The position numbers and the translations under genes were made by a program. The notes below the pieces were generated by a model that did no database searches, was not told the origin of the DNA, and saw only the letters and a program-made list of their open reading frames with translations. From assembly GCA_963971225.1 (NCBI GenBank), contig OZ020268.1, positions 109,026,830-109,090,829 of the forward strand: 64,000 bases of DNA, in the 5' to 3' direction. Positions 11,374 to 22,880 of this stretch are shown here, one piece after another; the stretch's first letter is position 1; the number at the start of each line of letters is the position of its first letter. The stretch comes from Melieria omissa (Eukaryota; Arthropoda; Insecta; Diptera; Ulidiidae).

Positions 11374-12402
11374 GAGGGGCAAGGTCAAACATATCTCATT
11401 CGATAGATGACTTCAGTAGGTGAAAAAGTACCAAGAGATTTTTTCCGGAATGTTCGAGTTTTTTTTTTAATGCAGTTTAAAGATGGCGGCTTAGTGCCCC
11501 TTACTGAAACTTTTAAAACATCATATCTTTTGACTCAAATGTCAGAAAGGGATAATTTGTACGTCAAATGAAAGCAAATAATATGAAGTCGAAGAAACAA
11601 TATCCTTTTGTGAAAAACCTAATAGAGTATATAAGTGACTTCTGGTAAAAAAGCATTCAAAGATCTATACTGCATATTAATTTCATTTCAATCACTTTTA
11701 CTGTTAAGCCACTACAGCGTTTATAAATATAAATAATAATTTAAATAAAAATAATACAAATTTTTAAAAAATATTTAAACTCACAAAAGATTTTAAAAAG
11801 TGTTTAAAAATAATAATAAAAGATCTCAATGGAGTTAATTTGACTGGATTGAGCCTTCTAGTGTATCTGGAAGACTACTCTAGCGGCAGAAAAAAAATTA
11901 AATAATGAGGATTTCTTGTTGTTGTTGTCATGAGTTTTGCTTATGCTTCAACCAACATGAAAAAAAGCCCACCAACAACACAATATTAAAGCTGTGCTAA
12001 AATGTGCAGCCATAATTTTACGCCAAACAATCTCCGAAAAGCTTCCCACTTACGAAATTTGAATTGCAGACATGCCCGCAAGCTCAACCCAAACGAAACG
12101 CTAATACCCAATAAAAGCAAAACAAAGAGAATGAAAATTTTGAAATTGAGATTGAGTGATTTCATTTAAAGTCCCAATTCAGACCAATCAAATTGAACAA
12201 GGTCGTCTTCGCAATGTACGAGACAAACGCACAACTCAGACACGCTTACGTAACGGCATACACACACACACACACACACACGCCCACACCCATACCCACT
12301 CAGCGACGCACATAAATGCAGGCTCGAGCTACAAGTGCATCAATAATAATTTACCTTACAGTCTGACGATTTATTATTTTTCGCCAAATTTGTTTTTATA
12401 AG
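11374..12402. other. AT-rich non-coding stretch with CA microsatellite
   Basis: Degenerate AT-rich sequence with repeat-like phrasing (for example GTCAAATGAAAGCA near 11563) and a (CA)n tract at 12260-12281. No gene supported. Confidence 0.5.
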
Positions 12403-12578
12403 CAGATTCGCGTCTGCAATAAACCAATGAATTACTCAAGGAACAACAGAACGATGGGAACACAACAGCGGTGGTGCCGTGCCGAAGTGACGAGCCACAG
12501 CTGAGCGCTGCAGGCAATAATAATGAGGACGGCGACGTCATCGCTGAGGAGAAAATTATCGTTGACAACTTTCCCTAA
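12403..12578 (+). CDS. Possible terminal exon, unknown product
   Basis: After a T-rich acceptor ending in AG at 12401-12402, the frame reads DSRLQ, then TAA (12420), then TNELLKEQQNDGNTTAV and onward to an acidic tail ending EEKIIVDNFP and a stop at 12576-12578. An AATAAA follows near 12644. The text looks protein-like and the TAA differs from CAA by one base. The whole could be a last exon with a stop mutation, a readthrough exon, or chance. I do not recognise the product and see no partner exon upstream. Confidence 0.22.
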
Positions 12579-12807
12579 TGACCTAGAAAAGGCGCACATT
12601 CCTTAAAAAAAAAGCTTCAAGCAAAACAAAGCAACTAAGACGAAAATAAAGGTGAATCGCGTTTCAAGGACACACGATACCACGAAATTTGGCAAAGTAC
12701 TCAATAACGCTCGCTGCCGATGTCGTCAATTCAGCTGTTTGCCCGTTTGTGCCGCTGTTCACTCCTTTGTCCATCGGTAGTGTGTCGCTAGTTCACGAGC
12801 TCAAGCA

Positions 12808-12903
12808 ATGAACATAGAAGTCCCACCGGGACAGCCCGCCGCCATTGGACCACTGAACCGTGAGTCGGCAGCGACAGCGGCACCTAATGTCGCAACAATG
12901 TAG
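12808..12903 (+). CDS. Possible small ORF or first coding exon (MNIEVPPGQPAAIGPLN...)
   Basis: An ATG at 12808 opens a 31-codon frame ending in TAG at 12901-12903. After 52 nt it contains a strong donor-like GTGAGT (12860), so it could instead be a 17-codon first exon ending in phase 1. No family is recognised and no downstream exon was found. Confidence 0.2.
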   Translation: MNIEVPPGQPAAIGPLNRESAATAAPNVATM

Positions 12904-13929
12904 CAATGTGCTAATGAGATTGGCTTCCTCTCACGCACACCTACAATACATACATATATACTTATGTCAATATATACCTACTCTCGAAGACCGATGATGA
13001 TCGTTATGATTATCGCAGACAGCGTTAGCGGCCGACTGACTGGCTGACTTGCCACAGCAGCAGCGCTGTTGGTAGGTAAATTCAGTGCGGTGTCTCTGGT
13101 GTTGCGTAATATTGATTTGGCCGCTGTCGCATTTCGCTCACGTACACCTGAGTGCGAATATCCGCTTCAAATACCTACTTTCGGCAGAATATGTGCACAA
13201 CCGCTCGAGTACGTGTGTGATATGTGTGTGCATTGAACAACGCCGACAACACTGCCAAACATTGAAAATAAAAACAGCGACGCGAAATGTGGCCAACTAA
13301 TATGCAATGCAGTGATGGGAATGTTTGCCAAAGTGCCCGGACGCAAGCACGTGCTGCTGTTGTTGTGTCGTTCTGTGTGTGGCAACATATAGCTAGAAGG
13401 CTGGGCAACAGCTTCTGACAGCCGCCTCTCTTTTCGCACTTTCCCCTCTACTTTCGTCTGCTCTGCCAAATATTAGTTTTGGGCTTTGTCTGCCGATCCA
13501 GCCGAACGCCTAATCGTCTGGCAGTTATAGTTGAAAATTACGCAAGTCGGTCTGTCTCAATGTCTAGACAGGGAAACCTTTATAAATTATACAACTATAC
13601 AATCAAACACACACACAAGTCACTCTGATGCCGTTTACTACTTCTCATGCTTTCTCTTCTTCTGCTGCTTGTTGCAGGCGTCTATAAACTTTTGGCTGTC
13701 TTCTTGTATCGTATTTGTTTTTGATTGACTCTTTGTGACTGTTTCTTTTTTTTCGACTGCTATAACTATGCGCCAGTTAGCCGAGACGTAACTTAGTTTG
13801 ATATGTCAGCTGACACGACCCGAAAACTATACGACTGGTTATCCAAGACATAGAACCGTAAACTTAGAAACCTGTGCCGATTTCTATGTTTATGTCTACG
13901 GAATTAGCTGATGGTTTCGCTCAGGGAAA
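12904..13929. other. Non-coding stretch
   Basis: TGTG/ACAC-rich stretches and opposing open frames around 13085-13469. No motif or exon boundary found. Confidence 0.45.
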
Positions 13930-15345
13930 TGTTTTTCGGAATGAATTTTAATATTAACAAATTACCAGAATTTGTTTAATATACAAAATGAAAAATTTTG
14001 TTTTTTTGTAAAAATATCAAGATTTAGAAAATAGAAATAGAAAATTTAGTTAAAAGGAGACAATTTTTCTCTTTCATTTGATACCCATATCTTAATCATT
14101 GCACAACAGCAAATATTTAAAAAAATATTTGAAATGTGTATGTCCTTAAAATTTTAAAGTCCTTTAAGAAGGATTTTGGGTCAGAAAATAAAAGACTGAC
14201 TACGTCAGGATACTATAAATTACCTCTAGTTTCGCGTCTACATCAACATTTGGATGGGTTTCGGCAAATAAAAAAAAATGTTTTGCACGGTGTAATAAAT
14301 GTAAAGTTGGTGTTTTCACTCAGCGCATCATAACTTTGTCATTTTTCTTTCAATTCCATTGATGTTAGGCTTAATATTTGCTCAAATAATGTATCTTTTA
14401 TCTAAGATTTTAAAACCACAGAAGATAATTTATTTTATCTATAGAAAACTATTCGAAATTTTATGATTTTTCAAAATTGGTCGAAAAATTCACTTTTTTA
14501 TAACTTTCATCGTCAGTAACTTCCCCAAATCTCATCTGATTTGGACAATCTGTACATCGCTGGAAAAGTTAAGGTATTAAATATCTTCTGACAGACGGAC
14601 AGCTTGTGTTAGTCGACTCAAACAACGGAAAAAACTGCTTTTTCGAAGATTTTTCGAAAACGCTTCTTAAAAAAAGGGTTTCAGCGTAAAAAAAAACACT
14701 TTTTTATGAATTGTTTTTGAAAGTATGGATTGATCAAATTTATTTAAACCTTTTGTACATTATTAAGCATACTTTTAATAATATTCTGTAATTTTTTCAT
14801 GCAGAAATATTACAAAACAAGCCGGTGACAGAGCTTGCCCCAGAACGTCTTTGAAAAATACAATTTACAAAAACCATTAAAATTTAGTCCCCCAAAGTTC
14901 TCCGATTATTTTTTTTTTCATTTAAAAATTTTTGGTGGCCATCTAAAGTGTAAACTGCTATTTTCCACGAAAAATTCCGCCATTTTGTGGGTGGGAAACC
15001 CCCTTAATGTAAAAAAAAAATGTTTACTAAAAGTTGGGGGGAGGTATTTTATATGTAGAAAATGTGTACAAAGTTTCAAATGAATCGGTTTAGTAGTTTT
15101 TAAATGACAGTGACCACGGACTTTGAAAAAGAAGTTTTGAAACCAGAACAATAGAAGAGAATAAGCACTAAAGGACAGGGGACTAACTATAGACCATAAT
15201 TTCAAGAGTTTTGCTCCGATCGACTTAAAATTTTGAGAATATATTCTTGAAATGTTTAATAATAAGATAAGAAAAACAAAAAAATTAGATTTTTCGAAAA
15301 AAATCCGCCCCCCCCCTTAAGTCCATTTTACCCAGAATTTTCCCT
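13930..15345. repeat. Block of decayed dispersed repeats
   Basis: AT-rich, oligo-A/T-rich sequence with phrasing typical of old non-autonomous elements. The part at about 14062-14215 is a reverse-orientation relative of 31255-31372: both contain a TATCAAATGAAA motif and a TTAAAGGACTTT motif in the same order and spacing. It ends near a C-rich run at 15309-15318. No coding capacity. Confidence 0.5.
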
Positions 15346-15369
15346 CATCGTCCGCTCATTGTGTCATGC

Positions 15370-15445
15370 TTGTCTGTCTTTTTTTTTTTTTTTGTTTTGT
15401 TGTTTTTTGTTGTTTTTTTTGTTGTTTTTTTTGTTGTGTTGCCAT
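15370..15445. repeat. T-rich / GTTT simple repeat
   Basis: Poly-T and (T)nGTTG units over about 75 bases. Confidence 0.9.
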
Positions 15446-18400
15446 ATCGGTATTTGTCCGTCCGTGTTGCAATATTGAGCTTTAAATTCCAATCCTAAAC
15501 ATATATAACATAAATACATCAAATTTGTTAACGAAATATGCTCTGAACTCTGACAATAACGACTGGAAAAAGAAAGTCCTATTAAAATTTTGTGATCAGT
15601 GATTTCTGTGTAACGAATTTTCTATGTAATGGAGTGATTGATTCTGTGCAAATTCGCTACAGGGAAGCTTGACTGTACACTGAAACACCGCATCTGTCGG
15701 AACGGTTCGTAATGGCCCAGTTATCTTCGGCTTTGCTTGCTCTTTGCTACAATATTTGCCATTTTTCACTCGATGTGTTTCTTTTTATTTTATTTTTAGC
15801 GGCAAATTTGAAAAGCAAAAACTGATAACATGTTCTGCTGGCCAGTCGTCCGATTGGGCGATTGTTGCTCGCTACTTCAATGGTGGCGGCAAAATCACAA
15901 AGATTGGCGGCATGCCGCAAAGGCAATGCCGACAGAGGCGGCACCGCATCGCAGATGCAGATGTGGTGGCCGTGTTGCGGTGGAAATCCGAAACGTGCTT
16001 TCAAATTGCAACGCTGATTATGTGCGGTCGACGCGCGCAGGTGTGTGCTAATTGCATTAAAATGTTTGCAATTGCGATGGCCAATGGCGGTGCGTTGGTG
16101 CTCTGGTGGCGGCAACAACATACGAGCCGTTTTAGAATGTCTGCGCCTGCAAAAGAATGCGCACAGATTGCACAGTGCGCAGTTTCGGCGGCTACAGTGA
16201 GAAAAGCATCAATGGCAAGAATGCCAATCGCGGCATTCGCGCCGGCCGGCCCCTAAAGGGAATTGCGGCACTCGTTCGTACAGTCGGCCGTTCGGTCCCA
16301 TAATTGGCATAATAACATAATACCAGGTATTGGCCAGAGCGGCCGCACCGCTCCAGACCAGGCCAGACCATTTCAAGTAATCGCTTGACAAACAGCAGCA
16401 GCAGCAGCAGCAGCAAAAACTACAAGTGCGCACAATGAAACAAAGTGAAGAAAAAACTACAAAATCGTCTAGCAATGCCGACAAATGCGCACACGACAGA
16501 CACGACATGACGGCTGCGACGCGCACTGCGGTACGCTGCTGCCTAATAGGGAGCGCATATAAATTCAATAAAGCTCGATGCCCGAGCAAAAACAATTGCA
16601 ACAACAACATCGGCAACGGCAGCCAGAGCAGCATTAACGCAGCCAGCAACAGACAATTGCACCATGTACAATTTGCTGCAATTGGCACCGGCCGCTTGCC
16701 GTCTCGCCCGTTCCACCTGCCGACGGCAACATAGCAAAAAGTCGCATTCGGTTCGACATGGCCCAGACAGAAGTGGACGGCCACAGTCGGGTTTGGTCTG
16801 GTCTGGTCTGGCGCGCTGTCCAGCTGGCGTCGCGCCTGGCAAAGTGCACAAGGTTCCCATGCACACACACACACACACACACACACAGACGGCCGACTAC
16901 AGAAACACACAATTACACAAGTTTGCTGTCTGCGTATCCATCGCAGCCGTTGGCCTGTCCAGCTGTTGGCACGTCTCCTCGTCTGGTCCACCCGCCCGCC
17001 CGCCTGCCTGACTGTCTGCGCGTCGGCCAGTCGGTCTGGTTCGCTGCCTGGCCCGCACGCCGTTCACCCATCTGTCAGCTGTCCGGCCCAACTCGTTTCG
17101 TGTATTTGTCAAGCAGCGAACACAAAAACGGCTGAATAAAATCAGAATCAAAGCGAAAACAATGACACAGTGGCACCACACCACTCGACTTCACTCCACA
17201 CTAAACACTCCATGCAACATGCAACGTGCGGTGCCGCAAAAAAACAAAAAATTGTCTAGACGCAGACTAGACTCCATAAAAATAATTATTATCGGTTGCA
17301 ATTTCTTCTCCAATTTTTCTTTATTTCTCGCCTCACATTACTTAGCTGTACTCTTTCACCATTTTCTAATTTTTTTCATTTTTGAAATGCTGCTTTTTGC
17401 TTGCTTTTTGTTTGCTTCGGCGTTCGGTTGGCGTGTTTTACCTCGTTGACGTGTTTCAAAATCACTAACCAGACGACGGCAACGACAATGGCGCGTACGC
17501 CACGGGCAGTCACAATCGCAAAAGCGAACCAAACTAAAAAATAACAACAAAGCAAAACAAACAATTCAGTCAGTGCTTCGCAACCTTTCGCAGCTGCCGA
17601 AAATGCACTCCGCGAATTTCAAAAACAAAAACACGTGAAAACGATGCGGCGGGCCCAATTTTGATCAGATCGGGTTCATTATAGGTCATCCTTTAATTCG
17701 AGAAATGCTTTTTAAGAGAACATTTTTGGATTACATTTCAAACGAACAGGGACAAAGGATGGCGCAAACGCACCCTTAAAAAAAAACATGGCCGGTACTC
17801 AGCTGGCGGACCCCAACAGTGTTCGCGGTAGCACGTCGAAATTTTTTTTTTTATAATTCATTATGTAAAAAATAAATATACGAAGAATTATCTCATTATC
17901 ATTTGTAGTTTCTGAAAAAAAAATTCCAAAAAAAGCTTTAAAAAACACCAACAACATTTTTCAATTAAATCTGAAGAAAACTCGCCGCATGAGTATCTCA
18001 CTGCTGAAGTACCTAACCCGCACAAGTTGCTCAATTAATTGTGCTCTAATCTTAATTTGACGTGTACTTTTTCCTTTAATTGCAGTTGTCAAAATTTTAA
18101 AAACGATTTTCATGTTTACAACTTAACGGCAGCGTTTCGCAATCAATAACTAATTCACAGTAATTACTAATTAATTTATTTAAAATTTTATTATATATTT
18201 ATATGATAAAGGAAATTCATCTTTACTTATCCGGTTGCTCCCCGCTTTAGGTCCTAAAAAATCCCGTATTTTTAGGTGAGACACTAAAGCAGGTCTCACT
18301 GTACTTATATTCTTACGTAGGACAGTTGCTTTATGAAATATTCATGGCGGCGACTCAACTTAATTTTTGTCATATGCAAAATGCAGTTTTCAATAACGCA

Positions 18401-18527
18401 AGCAATGCTAAAATCATGGATTGTCCGATTGACTGCGCTGAAGAGGGTGCAATGCGTTGCTCGAAAACGAGATAGCAATATTCGAGCCAGACATGCAAAT
18501 TGTCGGCCAAATACAACACGCACTCAC
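15446..18527. other. Non-coding stretch with microsatellites
   Basis: Holds a (CAG)n run at about 16392-16415 and a (CA)n run at 16862-16887. The long frames on both strands at 15744-17135 pass through these repeats and encode runs of Cys, Leu or His-Thr, so I do not call them genes. A small inverted repeat (CCTAAAAA and TTTTTAGG) lies near 18252-18275. Confidence 0.5.
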
Positions 18528-18690
18528 CGTGCGGCATGTCCTGTCCCCGATAAAGGCCGCGCACATTCGATTTACGGTCACGGCAGCCTGTGAGCGCCGC
18601 GCCAATATGAGCAAACTGAGAAGTGGCCGTATTGCACGACGGCTGAGGGCAACAGTTGCCGGTGACACGCATCACCGGACATGTACAGAA
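18528..18690 (-). CDS. Candidate internal exon with VWC-like cysteine pattern
   Basis: On the minus strand, a pyrimidine-rich tract ending in AAAG precedes FCTCPVMRVTGNCCPQPSC. The exon runs on through a second cysteine, GCRDRKSNVRGLYRGQDMPH, to a strong donor (G then GTGAGT). That is 163 nt, entering in phase 0 and leaving in phase 1. C-x-C, then G-x-CCP and C, followed by a GC...GLYRGQ start, resembles the end of one von Willebrand factor C module and the start of the next in a secreted protein. The open frame extends upstream to about 18771, so the acceptor is uncertain. Neighbouring modules were not found. Confidence 0.35.
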
Positions 18691-21600
18691 CTTTGACAGC
18701 AGCAGCGGCGGCGAGGAGCGTCGTTCCACAAGGCGGTCAACATAATTTGCCTTATGGTGAAATGTGTGCATGATGGCGAATGGGGCAGACAGGCAGAGGG
18801 AAGTGCAAAAAGGACTTCCGCTGCAGGTTTTGGTCTTTGGATAAATGTGTGGGATACAATATGCGAACAGTCGCAGCCTTGGGAAAATAATTTTTAGATA
18901 TTTTCTAGTGGATTGCTACACACTGTCAGTCAACGAAAAATTAAGGAAACTGACGCTCGTTTAGTTATTGATGGGACATGCATATTTATTATTTTTCACC
19001 TATTAATCCTGTCACTCAAAATACAATTTGTACAAGCTCAAAGGAAGGATCAAACAAAAAAAAACAGGATATATAATTCAATTCAAAAGTTGAGCAATAA
19101 TATGTATGTATGTACTCGTATGTGTCTATTTATTTGGACATGCACCTGCGCTGTCTGGCGGTCGGTTCGATTTGCCGATTATCAGCGTCGACGGCACTCA
19201 TCGGCAATTCCGGCCACAGCACCGCAGCAACAGTTGATTGCTGGGAACTTCAGGGTGAGACTTTGTTTGACGCGTGCGCGGGCACACACACACACATACA
19301 CACATTGGCTAATGCATTAGTATGCATGTGTGGCTGACTGTTCAACGCTTTTAGTGTAATTTTGGTTTATGCCACGCAACAGGGCAACCACAACGAGTGC
19401 ACCAGTCGCGTCGACGGCCACTTTACGGTCAGAGTGTAGAAACAGACTGCCGCATGCTGAGCCAGTGAGACCACTGCGTTCGTGAGCATAGATGCAAAAT
19501 CCTAATCATTTTAAATAAATTCAACAATGCAACAAATCTAATGTCGAATTCATGGACGATCTGTTAAGGGGAGGATCAGTTAAACTGGTCTTTTTTCTTT
19601 TTTTTTTTGGTACAAATAATGTTCGAATCTTTCCAAACTTTTTTTTATTTAAGAGTATATTAATTGAATTTACAACCAAAATTTTGGGGTTGAAGTTACC
19701 CCTCATTTTTATTGGCAACCAACGTAGAGTCCGCAATTTTTATCTGAAATAAAAAAATCCCCCTAACAAAATATGCAAAAAAAAGAAATATCGCGAAAAT
19801 GCCGACAATGTGAAAAAAACAGGCTCGTTTTTGGGCATAGACGTGATGCCAGGGGTTTTTTCGCGAGCTTGACAATTCGCTTTAGAACAGATTACCTAAA
19901 AAGAGTACATAAAGGTGTGTGCCAAATTTCAAGTCAATCGGACATAAACTTTCCGAGTTACGAGGGTTGCCATTTCAAAAAGTGCAACTTTTCAGGAGAC
20001 GCGGTTGAAGTTTGGAAACAGGAGCCGAGCGGTAGGCGGAGCGCTTGCTTTGTTCTCGCATTATGAGAGAACGCGTTCGAATTTTGAAAAATCCTCTTAG
20101 GACGATGTTTTCAAGGCATTGAACTAACCGATTCCGAAAAAAAAAAAAATTCAACTCTCCTAAAAATTTAATTTACCAACAACTCCACTGACCTGGCAGC
20201 CAATCAACTAATGCACCGATCATGGTTGCAATAATGCGAAATTCCAAGCAAGCTTCTCGACGATGACCGGCAAATAATTCAAGGCAAACGTGCACGCACA
20301 GCCACCTGACCGTCCGAAACAAACTCACTGCTGTCGCTAGAATTATAAATTATTATTATTTTTATTTGCTGAAAGGCGATTATCGACACGCTACAACCAC
20401 AATAAAATCTAATTAAAACGTAAAGCTAAACATATAAAATAATAAAAAAAATTACCATAATTTCATTACTGCACACATTCACGTCCCAAAGCGTACTTTG
20501 CACCCCATCACAACGGCGACTGGCGAGAGTCGAGTACCGCTGCAAGTCGCGTCGAATTGCGCGTGACTAGGCACATTTTCGCGCTTATTGCAAAAAGTGC
20601 ATGTGGACACATATTTCTATCACAAAAACATAACTCATAGGGATAACATAATAATGGTTTTTTTTTCTTAAAATGAAAGCCCAAGCCTGGAACATTTTCC
20701 ATTACATTTTTGTTGTTTTACCTTTTCGGATATTTTATAAAATTCATACATCTGCTAGATTGAAATATTTTATAATATTTTTTTTTACTAATCGTCATCG
20801 CATTAATCAGATTCAACCAATCCTCATGGAGTCCATAGATCGACCAAATTATGAGCATCGGCCGTACACGACTACGTACGAATGTATTTGTTGTATTCGA
20901 CAAAAAACTAAATTTTCACATTTAATTTTTCGTTTCATTTTCAAATGTTTGTTGCATGTCTGCAAACTCCGCAAGCGGTCGCTTGCGTCCTAGTTGGCAT
21001 TCAAGCGTTTCTGCCTTAGTTCAGACGTCGCACACATGAGACTCGCTTTGTGTGCCGCTCGCTGTCGCGCACCACATCGCACCGCGCCGTGACAGAACAA
21101 ACCAAACCACACTACACCAGACCAGACGAAGCGAGACATACCAGACAGTCTGACGCTGTTGGAGCCCACGTCTGCAAGCAACTGCAGTAACAGCACCGCC
21201 GCCATACGCTTTGCGGCGAACTGAAATTTTGTGGCACCAAAGTCAGCAGCAGCGGCCGCCGCTGTGGCTGGGACCGGTACAATGCTGCAATGATAACAAC
21301 AGCAACAACCAAAGCAGTCGCCACATGCGGCGGTTATGGCCAACGTGCGATCAAGCTGTGCCCCAATGCCTGTCGCGCCAACTGAAATGATGTACCGTTA
21401 GTTTTGTGCCATGTCAATGCGAATTGGTTGGCGCTGAAGAAACGAACGGGGGCGAAGACGAGTTGCACGAGCAGTGGGAGTTTCGTTGCTGAACATTTGA
21501 GGTAGTTGCACAAACAGCAGCATATGTATGTATGTGTGTCCGGTGCAGCAGACAGCGACGCGGTGGCAGTGTGACAGCTCCACAACGGTAGAGGGCGATG

Positions 21601-21741
21601 CACATTAGCCATGCATACAATTATCTCGGGACATGACATGGATTTGAATAATTAAACATGACTGCGCTGACCACTCAACGCTCACCAGTCACTCGTCGCC
21701 CATCAGCAGTTGGCCGTTTCACCCGCCCGACCAGAACTCAC
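18691..21741. other. Non-coding stretch with old repeats
   Basis: A CA/TACA microsatellite lies near 19283-19306. The 19550-20170 segment is a decayed, oligo-A/T-rich repeat with wording like that near 15050-15200 (a stretch reading TTTCAAGTCAATCGG). GC-richer sequence at 21000-21650 has opposing open frames but no motif. Confidence 0.4.
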
Positions 21742-21785
21742 CAAAATAGTGAAATGGCGCACGAGAAAAGCAAACGGTAATTCAT
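21742..21785 (-). CDS. Possible signal-peptide mini-exon
   Basis: ATG at 21785 reads MNYRLLFSCAISLF and runs directly into a strong donor, TG then GTGAGTT, leaving phase 2. The hydrophobic text suits the start of a secreted protein. If joined to an acceptor CTGCAG near 18817, the frame stays open through the VWC-like exon. This model is speculative; a 44-nt frame with a donor can arise by chance. Confidence 0.2.
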
Positions 21786-22131
21786 TTTATGTACTATTAT
21801 AGTTGTTGTTGTTTGCCTCAGTATTTTTTTTGGTGGCAACGCTGCGTCCCAGTAGAAAACTTGGTAAGGTGCTTACCATAAAAATGCATGTTTTCCTTCC
21901 CCTTGTGGCGATGGAAACGGTATGCTACCAAAAGTAAGGTATGTTCCGAGTACCTCCGGTTGTAGCTTACGCTAAGGAAGCAAACAAGAAGGCACAAGAA
22001 GGGCAAAAAAGTCGATTTAAAACCCGAATAATTGTTTGTATCGTCACTTCCACGTGCACATTACTTTGTAATATACGTGGAATGTACATTTAAGTAGAAC
22101 GAATCGAGAAGAAAGAAGTGATTTTACAAGC

Positions 22132-22512
22132 TTTTTTTTCTCCCTTGTCGGAAGGATATAGCAAGCGCAGCACTCAGACTACGACTTGTTGTTCCCTGTT
22201 AATATGCTTTAAATCTACCCGATTTCCGAAGAAACCTTGATAGATCCTGGGGTGCCAAGGAGCCAAGGTGGTCGCTTCTTAGCACATCAGTGCCAAACGT
22301 CTCAAACCTGAGACACAGGAAGTGTTCCGCCGTCTCAACGACCACCCCAAAAGCAGGACATAGGGCACTGTCAGATATGCCTACTGCTTCCATGTGCTTT
22401 GCCCATAGGAAATGGCCCGTCATTAATCCGACCATCTGCCTGCAGTCCCTTCCGTCTAATGACAAAAGAAACTGTGAGCATTTGTCTAATATGACGGGCT
22501 TACAAGCTCAAT
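22132..22512 (-). mobile_element. 3' end of a non-LTR retrotransposon (LINE)
   Basis: On the minus strand, a frame from about 22510 to the stop at 22199-22201 includes SLDGRDCRQMVGLMTGHF, then a CPAFGVVVETAEHFLC segment, then RFLRKSGRF. This is the region after the RNase H domain of jockey/I-type LINE ORF2, where a TGHC-type motif is followed by a degenerate cysteine cluster. A short 3' UTR follows and ends in a poly(A) tract (T-run at 22132-22139). Everything upstream is missing, so it is a 5'-truncated dead copy. Confidence 0.75.
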
Positions 22513-22514
22513 AA

Positions 22515-22880
22515 GTTAGCCTCTGTAGTTCAGAGGTTAGCGCGCTGACTTTTCATGACATAGTCCCTGGTTCGCCAGCAGCCGCCGTATCTCAGCTGGC
22601 TAGTGCGTTGGGCCGCGAGTCAAATGCGACACTCGAACGCAAGTTCAAGACTCCATTGCGCTTCCTCTCAACAGGAAATGGCAAACCTCTAAGAAATCGG
22701 CATAAAACGGTAGGTCCCTTCCAACTTTGTAAAAATTAACACGCACAACATGGATGGTTGCGGGTAGCTAGGCCTTAGTCGCGGATTTGGGCTGTGGTGC
22801 CAGTCAATTATAAATTATTATTAGGCCCTGGTTCGATTCCCAGCGCGGGCAGTTTAAACACTCGTCTATTTCCATATAAT
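22515..22880 (+). mobile_element. tRNA-like element split by a nested SINE
   Basis: The outer element begins with a tRNA-like head (CTCTGTAGTTCAGAGGTTAG at 22521-22540) and continues after the interruption with a perfect B box, GGTTCGATTCC (22830-22840). The reconstituted head is about tRNA length but its stems pair poorly, so it is a SINE head or tRNA pseudogene rather than a working tRNA gene. The right boundary is uncertain. Confidence 0.65.
22575..22825 (+). mobile_element. tRNA-derived SINE inserted into the outer element's B box
   Basis: Same family as the SINE at 5456-5765. The head has an A box TATCTCAGCTGG and the body shares TCCTCTCAACAGGAAATGGC and later segments with the other copy. 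It ends in TAAATTATTATTA. It is flanked by the direct repeat CCCTGGTTCG (22565-22574 and 22826-22835), which is target duplication inside the outer element's B box. Confidence 0.85.

Noticed and set aside
12260..12281. CRISPR-like or regulatory repeat array
   Set aside because: It is a plain CA dinucleotide microsatellite; nothing in the window has repeat-spacer structure.
15744..16256. 170-codon plus-strand frame with several Cys
   Set aside because: Overlaps an equally long minus-strand frame; the composition reflects GC-rich simple sequence and no family is recognisable.
16209..16991. 260-codon minus-strand open frame
   Set aside because: It runs through the CAG and CA microsatellites, encoding poly-Cys and Val-Cys runs, overlaps plus-strand frames of similar length, and has no motif or splice support.
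22515..22574. Possible functional tRNA gene
   Set aside because: The A and B boxes are good but the stems pair poorly, no clean anticodon loop forms, and it is split by a SINE.
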